From contig NZ_JADMJL010000003.1 of the NCBI RefSeq assembly GCF_018780585.1, positions 1 to 64,000 of the forward strand: a stretch of 64,000 bases of DNA. Direction: 5' to 3'. Shown in pieces: positions 25,312-33,605 of the stretch. Within the stretch, counting starts at the first letter, position 1; every line of letters starts with the position of its first letter. Under the pieces are notes generated by a model. It saw only the letters and a list, made by a program, of their open reading frames with translations. It had not been told where the DNA came from and ran no database searches. This DNA is from Methyloversatilis discipulorum (GTDB lineage Bacteria > Pseudomonadota > Gammaproteobacteria > Burkholderiales > Rhodocyclaceae). Made by a program: the position numbers and the translations under genes.

Positions 25312-26285
25312 TCGCGACGACGCGACAGCTGCTGGCGCGTGCGCGCAGCCCGCAGGCGCGACCGCTGACCGTGGCGGTGCTGCTGTTCGGGCTCGCCGCG
25401 GTGCTGCCGCCGGTGTCGCTGCCCGGTCGCAGCTACACGCACATGGTGGTGCTGGACATCACGCAGAGCATGAACACGCTCGACTACGAGCTCGACGGCA
25501 AGCCGGTCGACCGCCTGACCTACGCCAAGCACAGTCTGGCCGAGTCGCTGCGCGCCCTGCCCTGCGGTTCGCGCATCGGCTGGGGCGTGTTCTCAGAGTA
25601 CCGGCTGCTGGCGCTGATGACGCCGGTCGAGGTGTGCAGCAACTATCACGAACTGCTGGCGACGCTGTCCAGCATCGACGGCCAGATGTCCTGGGCCGGC
25701 GCCAGCGAGGTGTCGAAAGGCCTGTTCTCGTCGATCCGTGCATTGAAGGATCTGGAGCAGAAGCCGTCGCTGGTGTTCGTGACCGACGGTCACGAGGCGC
25801 CACCGCTGCACCCGAAGATCCGCCCCTCCTTCGACGGCGAACCGGGCGCGGTGAAGGGGCTCATCGTCGGTACTGGCGGCAGTGCGCTGAGCCCGATCCC
25901 GAAGTTCGATCCAGACGGCCGGCCGCTCGGTTACTGGCGTGCCGACGAGGTATCGCAGACCGACACGGCGACGCGCGGGCGCACCGGCTCGAGCGCAAAC
26001 GGCGAAGCGATGGTGGATGAGTCCGGCCAATCGGTGGCGCAGCAGGCGGTGGTCGCCGGCACCGAACATCTGTCCAGCCTGAAGTCGCCGCACCTGCGCG
26101 AACTGGCGTCGCAAACCGGCATGGCCTACCACACGCTGGCCGACGCCGACGGGCTGGCGGCCGCGCTGACCGATCCCGAACTCGGTCGCACGCAGTCGGT
26201 GCCGACCCGGCTGAGCTGGCTGCCGGCACTGCTCGGCGTGCTCAGCCTCGCCTGGGGTTTCCGCCCGGATCGTTTCCGCCGCTGA
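25308..26285 (+). CDS. mxaL: MxaL-like VWA-domain membrane protein
   Basis: 325 residues. An N-terminal membrane helix (about 20-38) precedes a VWA domain with the MIDAS variant D50-x-T52-x-S54 (LDITQSMN) and PSLVFVTDGHEAP. A C-terminal hydrophobic segment (LSWLPALLGVLSLAWGF) would return to the membrane. It closes the six-gene moxR-mxaSACKL run. Together with the MxaC-like protein it gives two periplasmic metal-binding VWA domains, as in mxa clusters. A gap of 323 bp follows before xoxF. Confidence 0.82.
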   Translation: MIATTRQLLARARSPQARPLTVAVLLFGLAAVLPPVSLPGRSYTHMVVLDITQSMNTLDYELDGKPVDRLTYAKHSLAESLRALPCGSRIGWGVFSEYRLLALMTPVEVCSNYHELLATLSSIDGQMSWAGASEVSKGLFSSIRALKDLEQKPSLVFVTDGHEAPPLHPKIRPSFDGEPGAVKGLIVGTGGSALSPIPKFDPDGRPLGYWRADEVSQTDTATRGRTGSSANGEAMVDESGQSVAQQAVVAGTEHLSSLKSPHLRELASQTGMAYHTLADADGLAAALTDPELGRTQSVPTRLSWLPALLGVLSLAWGFRPDRFRR

Positions 26286-26608
26286 GCCAGCGCTCCGGCC
26301 GGCGCCTGCCGGCAGACGTTGCATATCGCCACGCCCCGGATTCCGGTCGGCGTCCCGCTCGAATGACAGCGGCACATACGCCCCCGCCAAATCCTTGAAT
26401 CCGGGATATATCCCCGTTTTGACCGTGAATCCATCCCGACATCGGGGCATCCAGGCTCTTGGTCGGGGGATTCCATCCCGTCGTTGCATTCTGCGATGTA
26501 TAAGTCCATAACCCGTCAACAGAGAGCTACTTATGGGCTCCGGCGGGGGCCGCCGGTCCGGGCCGTTCAGGCGTGGGCCATTGGGAAAGCAACGAGGAGA
26601 AACACCCC
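26286..26608 (+). promoter_or_regulatory. Intergenic region upstream of the first xoxF
   Basis: This 323-bp interval holds no gene. It contains the perfect 12-bp palindrome GGGATATATCCC (26403-26414) and, about 10-80 bp downstream, related G/C-tract motifs (CCATCCCGACATCGGGGC and GGGGATTCCATCCC). These could be operators for the methanol genes. No strong sigma-70 promoter stands out. A good ribosome binding site (ACGAGGAGA) lies just before the xoxF start. Confidence 0.45.
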
Positions 26609-28411
26609 ATGTCCGTGAAGATGAAACAACTGCCCCTGTGGCTCGCCGCGCTCGCCGTTCCGGGCGCCGCGATGGCCAACGCCGATCTGGCGAAACTGAT
26701 CAAGGATCCGAAGAACTGGGCCATGCAGGCCGGCAACTTCGAGAACCAGCGCTACAGCACGCTGAACCAGATCAACAAGAAGAACGTCAAGGATCTGAAG
26801 GTGGCGTGGACCTTCTCGACCGGCGTGCTGCGCGGCCACGAGGGCGGCCCGCTGGTGATCGGCGGCATGCTGTTCGTGCACTCGCCTTTCCCCAACAAGG
26901 TGTTCGCGATCGATCTGGAAACCCAGAAGATCGTCTGGAAGTACGAGCCCAAGCAGGACCCCTCGGTGATTCCGGTCATGTGCTGCGACACGGTGAACCG
27001 TGGCCTCGCCTACGCCGAAGGCAAGATCCTGCTGCAGCAGGCCGACACCGTGCTGGTCGCGCTCGACGCCAAGACCGGCAAGAAGCTGTGGGACGTGAAG
27101 AACGGCGATCCGAAGATCGGCGAGACGAACACCCAGGCACCGCACGTGTTCAAGGACAAGGTGATCACCGGCATTTCCGGCGGCGAGTTCGGCGTGCGCG
27201 GCCGTGTGACCGCCTACGACCTGAACACTGGCAAGATGGTGTGGAAGGGCTATTCGACCGGCCCCGACGCCGAAATGCTGATGGACCCGGAAAAGTCGAT
27301 GACCTGGACCAACGGCAAGATGGCGCCGGTGGGCAAGGATTCGTCGCTGAAGACCTGGCAGGGCGACCAGTGGAAGATCGGCGGCGGTTCGACCTGGGGC
27401 TGGTACTCGTACGACCCGCAGGAAAACCTGATGTATTACGGCACCGGCAACCCGTCGACCTGGAACCCGTCGCAGCGTCCGGGCGACAACAAGTGGTCGA
27501 TGACCCTGTGGGCGCGTGACGTCGACAGCGGCAAGGTGCGCTGGGTCTATCAGATGACGCCGCACGACGAGTGGGACTTCGACGGTGTGAACGAGATCAT
27601 CCTTGCCGACATCGACGTCAAGGGCAAGAAGCGCAAGGTTGCGGTCCACTTCGACCGTAACGGCTTCGCCTACACGCTCGATCGCGTGTCCGGCGAACTG
27701 CTGGTGGCCGAGAAGTTCGACCCCAAGGTGAACTGGGCCACCCATGTAGACATGGTGACCGGCCGCCCGCAGGTCGTGGCCAAGTACTCGACCCGCCTGA
27801 ACGGCGAGGACGTGAACAGCAAGGGCATCTGCCCGGCCGCGCTCGGCACGAAGGACCAGCAGCCGGCATCGTTCAACCCGAAGAACGGCCTCTTCTACGT
27901 CCCGACCAACCACGTGTGCATGGACTACGAGCCGTTCCGCGTCGAATACACCGCGGGTCAGCCCTATGTCGGCGCGACGCTGTCGATGTACCCGGCCCCG
28001 GGCAGCCACGGCGGCATGGGCAACTTCATCACCTGGGACGCCGGCAAGGGCAAGATCGTCCAGTCCAAGCCGGAGAAGTTCTCGGTGTGGTCGGGCACCC
28101 TGGTCACGGCCGGCGGCATCGCCTGCTACGGCACGCTCGAGGGTTACCTCAAATGCGTCGACGCCGACGACATCACGAAGGAACTGTACAAGTTCAAGAC
28201 CCCGTCCGGCATCATCGGCAACGTGACGACCTGGGAATTCAAGGGCAAGCAGTTCATCGGCATCCTGTCGGGTATCGGTGGCTGGGCCGGTATCGGTCTG
28301 GCAGCCGGCCTCGAGAAGTCCACCGACGGTCTGGGCGCAGTCGGCGGCTACGCCGAACTGGCCCAATACACCGAACTGGGTGGCGTCATGACGGTGTTCG
28401 CACTGCCCTGA
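26609..28411 (+). CDS. xoxF: Lanthanide-dependent methanol dehydrogenase XoxF (copy 1)
   Basis: 600 residues, periplasmic PQQ alcohol dehydrogenase with a signal peptide cleaved near A23|N24. Visible family features: vicinal disulfide C125-C126 (MCCDTVNRG), metal-site Glu193 (GGEFG) and Asn281 (GTGNPSTW), catalytic Asp323 and the extra Asp325 (HDEWDFDG). The second Asp two residues on is the mark of lanthanide-binding XoxF rather than calcium MxaF. Overall pattern matches XoxF5. It oxidises methanol (and often formaldehyde) and passes electrons to a c-type cytochrome not encoded here. Ends at a strong terminator. A second xoxF of identical length follows 450 bp later. Confidence 0.95.
   Translation: MSVKMKQLPLWLAALAVPGAAMANADLAKLIKDPKNWAMQAGNFENQRYSTLNQINKKNVKDLKVAWTFSTGVLRGHEGGPLVIGGMLFVHSPFPNKVFAIDLETQKIVWKYEPKQDPSVIPVMCCDTVNRGLAYAEGKILLQQADTVLVALDAKTGKKLWDVKNGDPKIGETNTQAPHVFKDKVITGISGGEFGVRGRVTAYDLNTGKMVWKGYSTGPDAEMLMDPEKSMTWTNGKMAPVGKDSSLKTWQGDQWKIGGGSTWGWYSYDPQENLMYYGTGNPSTWNPSQRPGDNKWSMTLWARDVDSGKVRWVYQMTPHDEWDFDGVNEIILADIDVKGKKRKVAVHFDRNGFAYTLDRVSGELLVAEKFDPKVNWATHVDMVTGRPQVVAKYSTRLNGEDVNSKGICPAALGTKDQQPASFNPKNGLFYVPTNHVCMDYEPFRVEYTAGQPYVGATLSMYPAPGSHGGMGNFITWDAGKGKIVQSKPEKFSVWSGTLVTAGGIACYGTLEGYLKCVDADDITKELYKFKTPSGIIGNVTTWEFKGKQFIGILSGIGGWAGIGLAAGLEKSTDGLGAVGGYAELAQYTELGGVMTVFALP
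27299..27519. repeat. Block identical between the two xoxF genes (copy 1)
   Basis: These 221 bp are identical, base for base, to 29552-29772 (constant offset of 2253 bp). The flanking parts of the two genes differ at many third-codon positions. This points to recent gene conversion or purifying exchange rather than chance conservation. Confidence 0.95.
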
Positions 28412-28457
28412 TCCGCTGTCTGTCCTGGACAACCCGCCTCCCCCGGCGGGCCCCTGA

Positions 28458-28493
28458 ACGGCACTTCGCGCACGCGTGAAGTGCCGTTTTTTT
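28458..28493 (+). terminator. Intrinsic terminator after xoxF copy 1
   Basis: A 10-bp perfect stem (ACGGCACTTC/GAAGTGCCGT) with an 8-nt loop is followed by seven Ts. It lies 47 bp past the stop codon, so the second xoxF should rely on its own promoter. Confidence 0.9.
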
Positions 28494-28861
28494 CGTCCTT
28501 TCTGCCTCATTTTTAAGCAACACCAAGTGTTCCGTTCCGGAACGTTCCAGCGTCACACAGTGTCGGCGGCGCTGTTGCGCGCTGCAACATCCAGCGATTT
28601 TTTCCATGTTGCAGCGCGCCACAAGCGAGGGCAATCATCCCGACCAAACCGCATTCTGACGCGGAAGAGCACTTTTCTAAAATCTCGTCAAGTTTAAAAT
28701 TTTAAGATCTTGCGGGGAAAACTTCCCGCTGTTCAAAAATCGTGTGCTATATCTTCATTACCTCGACGCCCGGGGGCACTTATGGGCGTCGCAGGGCAAC
28801 AGCGGCCGGAGCCCACGACATGGGTGTCCGGTCACATTTTGGTAGCAATGAGGAGGAGCCT
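28494..28861 (+). promoter_or_regulatory. Leader and probable promoter region of xoxF copy 2
   Basis: A gene-free, relatively AT-rich interval with several symmetric elements: overlapping palindromes GTTCCGGAAC and GGAACGTTCC (28534-28548); a perfect 14-bp inverted repeat GCGCGCTGCAACAT / ATGTTGCAGCGCGC (28577-28590 and 28606-28619) with a 15-nt loop; the palindrome TTAAAATTTTAA (28694-28705); and GCGGGGAAAACTTCCCGC (28712-28729). A TATATC box near 28749 could be a -10 element. The ribosome binding site is GAGGAG before the start. Operator or RNA function is inferred, not shown. Confidence 0.6.
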
Positions 28862-30664
28862 ATGTCTAGCAAGATGAAACAACTGCCCCTGTGGGTCGCC
28901 GCACTGGCCATCCCGGGCACTGCGCTCGCTAACGCCGACGTCGCCAAGCTGATCAAAGACCCGAAAAACTGGGCAATGCAAGCTGGCAACTTCGAAAATC
29001 AGCGCTACAGCACGCTGAACCAGATCAATAAGAGCAACGTCAAGAACATGAAGGTGGCCTGGACCTTCTCGACCGGCGTTCTGCGCGGTCACGAAGGCGG
29101 CCCGCTGGTGATCGGCGACACCCTGTTCGTGCACTCCCCCTTCCCCAACAAGGTTTTCGCAATCGATCTGGAAACCCAGAAGATCAAGTGGAAGTATGAG
29201 CCGAAGCAGGATCCGTCCGTGATCCCGGTGATGTGCTGCGACACGGTTAACCGTGGTCTCGCCTACGCCGAAGGCAAGGTGTTCCTGCAGCAGGCAGACA
29301 CCATGCTGGTCGCACTCGATGCCAAGTCGGGCAAGAAGCTGTGGGAAGTCAAGAACGGCGACCCGAAGGTCGGCGGCACCAACACCAATGCCCCGCACGT
29401 GTTCAAGGATAAGGTCATCACCGGTATCTCCGGCGGTGAATTCGGTATCCGCGGCTACGTCGCTGCCTACGACATCAACACCGGCAAGCAGGTGTGGAAG
29501 GGCTACTCGACCGGCCCCGACGCAGAAATGCTGATGGACCCGGAAAAGACCATGACCTGGACCAACGGCAAGATGGCGCCGGTGGGCAAGGATTCGTCGC
29601 TGAAGACCTGGCAGGGCGACCAGTGGAAGATCGGCGGCGGTTCGACCTGGGGCTGGTACTCGTACGACCCGCAGGAAAACCTGATGTATTACGGCACCGG
29701 CAACCCGTCGACCTGGAACCCGTCGCAGCGTCCGGGCGACAACAAGTGGTCGATGACCCTGTGGGCGCGTGATGTCGATACCGGCAAGGCTCGCTGGGTT
29801 TACCAGATGACCCCGCACGACGAGTGGGACTTCGACGGCATCAACGAAGTCATCCTGGCTGACGTGGATGTGAAGGGCAAGAAGCGCAAGGTTGCGGTGC
29901 ACTTCGACCGTAACGGCTTCGCCTACACGATGGACCGCGTTTCCGGCGAACTGCTGGTGGCCGAGAAGTACGATCCGAAGGTGAACTGGGCGACCCACGT
30001 CGACATGAACACCGGCCGTCCGCAAGTCGTGGCCAAGTACTCCACCCGTCAGAACGGTGAAGACGTGAACAGCAAGGGCATCTGCCCGGCTGCTCTGGGT
30101 ACCAAGGACCAGCAACCCGCTGCGTTCAGCCCGAAGAATGGCCTGTTCTACGTGCCGACCAACCACGTCTGCATGGACTACGAGCCGTTCCGCGTTGAGT
30201 ACACCGCTGGCCAGCCGTACGTCGGCGCCACCCTGTCGATGTTCCCGGCCCCGGGCAGCCACGGCGGCATGGGCAACTTCATCACCTGGGACGCTGGCAA
30301 GGGCAAGATCGTCCAGTCCAAGCCGGAGAAGTTCTCGGTGTGGTCGGGCGCCCTGGTCACGGCCGGTGGCATCGCCTGCTACGGCACGCTCGAGGGTTAC
30401 CTCAAGTGCGTCGATGCTGACGACATCAACAAGGAACTGTTCAAGTTCAAGACGCCGTCCGGCATCATCGGCAACGTCAACACCTGGGAATACAAGGGCA
30501 AGCAGTACATCGGCATCCTGTCGGGTATTGGTGGCTGGGCCGGTATCGGTCTGGCAGCCGGTCTCGAGAAGCCGACCGATGGTCTGGGCGCCGTGGGTGG
30601 CTACGCCGAACTGGCGAGCTACACCGAACTGGGTGGCACGATGACGGTGTTCGCACTGCCGTAA
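28862..30664 (+). CDS. xoxF: Lanthanide-dependent methanol dehydrogenase XoxF (copy 2)
   Basis: 600 residues, collinear with the first copy without any insertion or deletion. Signal peptide ([18 protein letters not shown], cleavage near A23|N24), vicinal C125-C126, Glu193, Asn281, catalytic Asp323 and lanthanide-type Asp325 are all present. It differs from copy 1 at scattered sites, mainly conservative, and uses T-ending codons (GGT, GCT, GTT) more often. It has a separate leader and its own terminator, so it is probably regulated independently. It is followed by xoxJ. Confidence 0.95.
   Translation: MSSKMKQLPLWVAALAIPGTALANADVAKLIKDPKNWAMQAGNFENQRYSTLNQINKSNVKNMKVAWTFSTGVLRGHEGGPLVIGDTLFVHSPFPNKVFAIDLETQKIKWKYEPKQDPSVIPVMCCDTVNRGLAYAEGKVFLQQADTMLVALDAKSGKKLWEVKNGDPKVGGTNTNAPHVFKDKVITGISGGEFGIRGYVAAYDINTGKQVWKGYSTGPDAEMLMDPEKTMTWTNGKMAPVGKDSSLKTWQGDQWKIGGGSTWGWYSYDPQENLMYYGTGNPSTWNPSQRPGDNKWSMTLWARDVDTGKARWVYQMTPHDEWDFDGINEVILADVDVKGKKRKVAVHFDRNGFAYTMDRVSGELLVAEKYDPKVNWATHVDMNTGRPQVVAKYSTRQNGEDVNSKGICPAALGTKDQQPAAFSPKNGLFYVPTNHVCMDYEPFRVEYTAGQPYVGATLSMFPAPGSHGGMGNFITWDAGKGKIVQSKPEKFSVWSGALVTAGGIACYGTLEGYLKCVDADDINKELFKFKTPSGIIGNVNTWEYKGKQYIGILSGIGGWAGIGLAAGLEKPTDGLGAVGGYAELASYTELGGTMTVFALP
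29552..29772. repeat. Block identical between the two xoxF genes (copy 2)
   Basis: Partner of 27299-27519: 221 identical bases covering codons around the active-site entrance ([14 protein letters not shown] to SMTLWAR). Neighbouring sequence on both sides differs between the copies. Confidence 0.95.
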
Positions 30665-30714
30665 TCCGGTACAGCACAAGGAGGGCGTCTGAGGCGCTCT
30701 CCAGTCTGACCCTG

Positions 30715-30752
30715 AACTGGCACCTCGCGGCAACGCAGGTGCCAGTTTTTTT
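30715..30752 (+). terminator. Intrinsic terminator after xoxF copy 2
   Basis: An 11-bp perfect stem (AACTGGCACCT/AGGTGCCAGTT) followed by a run of Ts, 50 bp past the stop. The remaining interval up to xoxJ (30753-30961) carries no gene; TTGGCACC and an A-rich GATAAAAAAG stretch near 30895-30925 may form the xoxJ promoter, but I cannot define it. Confidence 0.9.
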
Positions 30753-30961
30753 GCCCCGGATGGCACATGGACCCGGCGCACCGGCCTGCTGTCACCGGTC
30801 GTGAGTGCGCTCCACGCATCGCGCGCGTGGAACAAATCACCGGAATTCACAAAACAAAATCCCCTCGGTCGATGTCAGACTGTCACCTTGAAGGATTGGC
30901 ACCAGCCACCCTTCGATAAAAAAGACATCACGCCATATAGACACGGAGGAGAGACCCCAAG

Positions 30962-31831
30962 ATGAAGTATCGACTGTCCGCTGCCCTCGCCCTGGCCGCC
31001 GCCGCCACACTCGCCGCGCCGCTCGCTTCTGCCGAAACTGGCGACGACAAGGTGCTGCGCGTCTGCGCCGACCCGAACAACCTGCCCTTGTCGAACGACA
31101 AGGGCGAAGGTTACGAAAACAAGATTGCCGAGCTTCTGGCCAAGGATCTCGGCTACACCCTCGAATACGCCTACTTCCCGCACCGCATGGGCTTCGTGCG
31201 CATGACGCTGCGCGCCAAGCACGAGAAGATTCCGGGCAAGTACAAGTGCGACCTCATCGTCGGCGTCCCGGTCGGTTTCGACATGGGCGCCACGATCAAG
31301 CCCTACTACCGCTCGACCTACGCGATGGTGTTCAAGAAGGGGCGCGGTCTGGACGACGTGAAGCTGCCGGACGACCTGCTCAAGCTGCCGCCGGAAAAGC
31401 TGTCCAAACTGAAGTTCGGCGTGTTCTCGCAGACGCCGCCGGTGGACTGGCTGCTGCGCAACAAGCTGTTCGACCAGGCCATCTCGTACCAGCGCCAGTC
31501 CGGCGATCCGGGCGCCTATCCGGGCGAGATCGTCGAGAAGGATCTGGTCGCCGACAAACTGGACGTCGCGATGGCCTGGGGTCCGATCGCCGGTTACTTC
31601 GCGAAGAATTCCGGCGCTACTGACCTGGTCACCGTCGGCTTTCCGCCGGAAAACAACGTCAAGTTCGACTACGCGATCACGATGGCGGTGCGTTACGGCG
31701 AGAAGGACTGGAAGAACAAGATCGACGAAGCCGTCCAGCGCAACCTGCCGGGCATCCAGGCCATCCTGACCTCCTACGGTGTACCGCTGATCGAAGAATC
31801 GCAGGCCAGCCAAACCGCGGCGGACCGCTGA
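30962..31831 (+). CDS. xoxJ: XoxJ periplasmic binding-type protein
   Basis: 289 residues. A 24-residue signal peptide ends in LASA|ETG. The mature protein has the MxaJ/XoxJ pattern: LRVCADPNNLPLSNDKGEGYENKIAELLAKDLG, TYFPHRMGF-like YAYFPHRMGFVR, CDLIVGVPVGFDM, PYYRSTYAMVFKKG. XoxJ resembles solute-binding proteins but functions in XoxF maturation. GGAGGAGAG lies before the start. No xoxG cytochrome gene follows; the next gene starts 10 bp downstream. Confidence 0.92.
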   Translation: MKYRLSAALALAAAATLAAPLASAETGDDKVLRVCADPNNLPLSNDKGEGYENKIAELLAKDLGYTLEYAYFPHRMGFVRMTLRAKHEKIPGKYKCDLIVGVPVGFDMGATIKPYYRSTYAMVFKKGRGLDDVKLPDDLLKLPPEKLSKLKFGVFSQTPPVDWLLRNKLFDQAISYQRQSGDPGAYPGEIVEKDLVADKLDVAMAWGPIAGYFAKNSGATDLVTVGFPPENNVKFDYAITMAVRYGEKDWKNKIDEAVQRNLPGIQAILTSYGVPLIEESQASQTAADR

Positions 31832-31841
31832 GACCCGGGTC

Positions 31842-32879
31842 GTGTCGACGTACTTCCGCCTGGCCGCGACCCTGCTGCTCACCGCCTTGCCGTCGCTGGC
31901 CAGCGCGCTGGGCGAGCGGGACATCGCGGCGCTGATCAGCTTGCGTCCCAGCGTGCTGAAGGTGGAAGCGTCCGATGCCCGCGGCAACGTGGGCGTCGGT
32001 ACCGGCGTGGCGGTGGCGCCGGGCGTCATCGCCACCGCCTGTCACGTCACCGCCAGGGCAAGCACGCTGCGCGTGGTGTCCAACGGCGAACGGATGCAGG
32101 TGAGCAGCCAGCGGGCGATGGTCGCGCGCGACCTGTGCCTGCTCGATGTGCCGGGGGCTGCGCAGGTGCCGCCGGTACCGCTGCGTGAAACGCCGCTGAA
32201 GCCGGGCGAGGAGCTGGTGGCGCTGGGCTACATCCTCGGCGCCGCCCCGCGCGTCAGCAACGGAACGGTATTGCGGCTGCACGCATACGACGGTGCGCAG
32301 GTGATCCAGAGCACCACCCTGTTTACGTCGGGCGCCAGCGGCGGCGGCATGTTCGACCGCGACGGCCGCCTGGTGGGCTTGATGACGTTCAAGTTCCGCG
32401 CCGGCACCGACAATCAGTTTTCCGTACCGGTCGCCTGGATCGCCGAGGCGCTGAAGCTGCCGCCCGGCCCGGAGGTTGCACCGCTCGACGGCCGTCCGTT
32501 CTGGGACGCCCCGGAGCCGGCGCTGCCCGCCTTCCTGCAGACGCTGCGCCTGGAAACGGAAGGCCGTTGGGTCGACCTGGAACGCCTCGCGCGCGACTGG
32601 ATCGCCGGCGATCAGCGCAATGCCTCCGCCTGGCACGCGCTCGGCCGGGCCCAGGCAGGGCGCGGCATCGACGCGACAGCCGCCTTTGCGCGCGCCGACG
32701 CGCTCGAAAGCAACAACCCCGTTTTCATCAGCGACCTCGCACTGGCGCAGTACCGGACGAATGATCAGGCTGCCTATGCCAGTGCACGCGCCCGCCTCGA
32801 GCGCATCGCGCCGACCGCCGTCGAAGCCCTCGACGCGCGCGTCAACGCCTGCGCCGGCGGTGCGTCAACAACGTGCTGA
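31842..32879 (+). CDS. Trypsin-like serine protease with C-terminal repeat-like region
   Basis: 345 residues from a GTG start 10 bp after xoxJ. Signal peptide (FRLAATLLLTALPSLASA), then a chymotrypsin-fold protease domain (about 28-215) with His68 in TACHVT, an Asp in ARDLCLLDV (97 or 102) and Ser166 in TSGASGGG. The rest (about 235-345) is helical and TPR-like (WHALGRAQAGRGIDATAAFARAD; LALAQYRTNDQAAYASARARLE). It is probably periplasmic. Tight spacing to xoxJ suggests a shared transcript and perhaps a role in methanol dehydrogenase processing or quality control; this is inference. Confidence 0.8.
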   Translation: MSTYFRLAATLLLTALPSLASALGERDIAALISLRPSVLKVEASDARGNVGVGTGVAVAPGVIATACHVTARASTLRVVSNGERMQVSSQRAMVARDLCLLDVPGAAQVPPVPLRETPLKPGEELVALGYILGAAPRVSNGTVLRLHAYDGAQVIQSTTLFTSGASGGGMFDRDGRLVGLMTFKFRAGTDNQFSVPVAWIAEALKLPPGPEVAPLDGRPFWDAPEPALPAFLQTLRLETEGRWVDLERLARDWIAGDQRNASAWHALGRAQAGRGIDATAAFARADALESNNPVFISDLALAQYRTNDQAAYASARARLERIAPTAVEALDARVNACAGGASTTC

Positions 32880-32926
32880 ATTCCCCCCCAGACCGGGCAC
32901 AGACCCGGCAATCACGAGGAGTCACC

Positions 32927-33589
32927 ATGAAGTTCCGCCCCACCCTTCCCGCCCTGCTGTTCGCGCTGTTCGCATCGATCGGCATCGCTCACGCAGAGCC
33001 GAGCCAGGAAATCACCGAAGCCGAGAAGCAGTTGTTCATGAACGACCAGATGTCGGCCGTGAAGGCCCCGGCCACGCTCAGCTATTCGTTCAAGCGCAGC
33101 GGCAGCCAGGAGGCCGCGTTCCAGGACACGGTCGAAGTGCGCGTCAGCGAGGAAAAAGGCACCCGCAAGGTGAGCACCAGCTGTCTGAGCGGCGTACGCA
33201 AGACCGAAATTCCGGAAATCGATGCCGCGCAAAGCAACCCGGCCCTGATGTGCTTCCTCGAACGCGACATCCGTGAAATGGAGCGACTGACCGGCGGCAA
33301 GTCGAACTACTTCCGCAAGCGCATCCGCCTGGCACTGGCCGAAGGGCCGAAGGCCACGCCGGTCAAGGTGAGCTTCGGCGGCAAGACGGTGGACGCGAAG
33401 GAATATCGCATCACGCCTTACCGCGACGATCCGAACAAGCAGAAGTTTCCGAAGTACCTCGGCAAGACCTATATCTTCGTGCTGTCCGACGCTGTGCCCG
33501 GTGGCATCTACCGCGTGGACACCGTGGTGCCGGACGGCAACAACGTCCTGATCGAGGAAGACATGGTGCTGGCGGGCAGCAAGGGCTGA
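32927..33589 (+). CDS. Exported protein of unknown function at the end of the xox cluster
   Basis: 220 residues with a signal peptide (FRPTLPALLFALFASIGIAHA). The mature part is mixed, with KQLFMNDQMSAVKAPATLSYSFKRSGSQEAAFQDTVEV, two cysteines (SCLSG, MCFLERD) and a beta-rich end (GKTYIFVLSDAVPGGIYRVDTVVPDG). Probably periplasmic. I do not recognise a family. CGAGGAG precedes the chosen ATG. It lies 47 bp after the protease gene on the same strand and is the last gene before the convergent regulator operon. Confidence 0.7.
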   Translation: MKFRPTLPALLFALFASIGIAHAEPSQEITEAEKQLFMNDQMSAVKAPATLSYSFKRSGSQEAAFQDTVEVRVSEEKGTRKVSTSCLSGVRKTEIPEIDAAQSNPALMCFLERDIREMERLTGGKSNYFRKRIRLALAEGPKATPVKVSFGGKTVDAKEYRITPYRDDPNKQKFPKYLGKTYIFVLSDAVPGGIYRVDTVVPDGNNVLIEEDMVLAGSKG

Positions 33590-33605
33590 GCCTGAGCGGT
33601 GCCGC

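Noticed and set aside
26567-28510. Long open frame on the minus strand opposite xoxF copy 1 (and a similar one opposite copy 2 at 28832-30850)
   Set aside because: Composition is rich in His, Arg, Val and Gly as expected from antisense reading of GC-rich genes; no domain, no ribosome binding site, and both copies exist only because the sense genes are duplicated.
26609-30664. Calling the dehydrogenases MxaF (calcium type)
   Set aside because: Both have the second Asp two residues after the catalytic Asp (DFD), the lanthanide mark, and no mxaI or mxaG follows.
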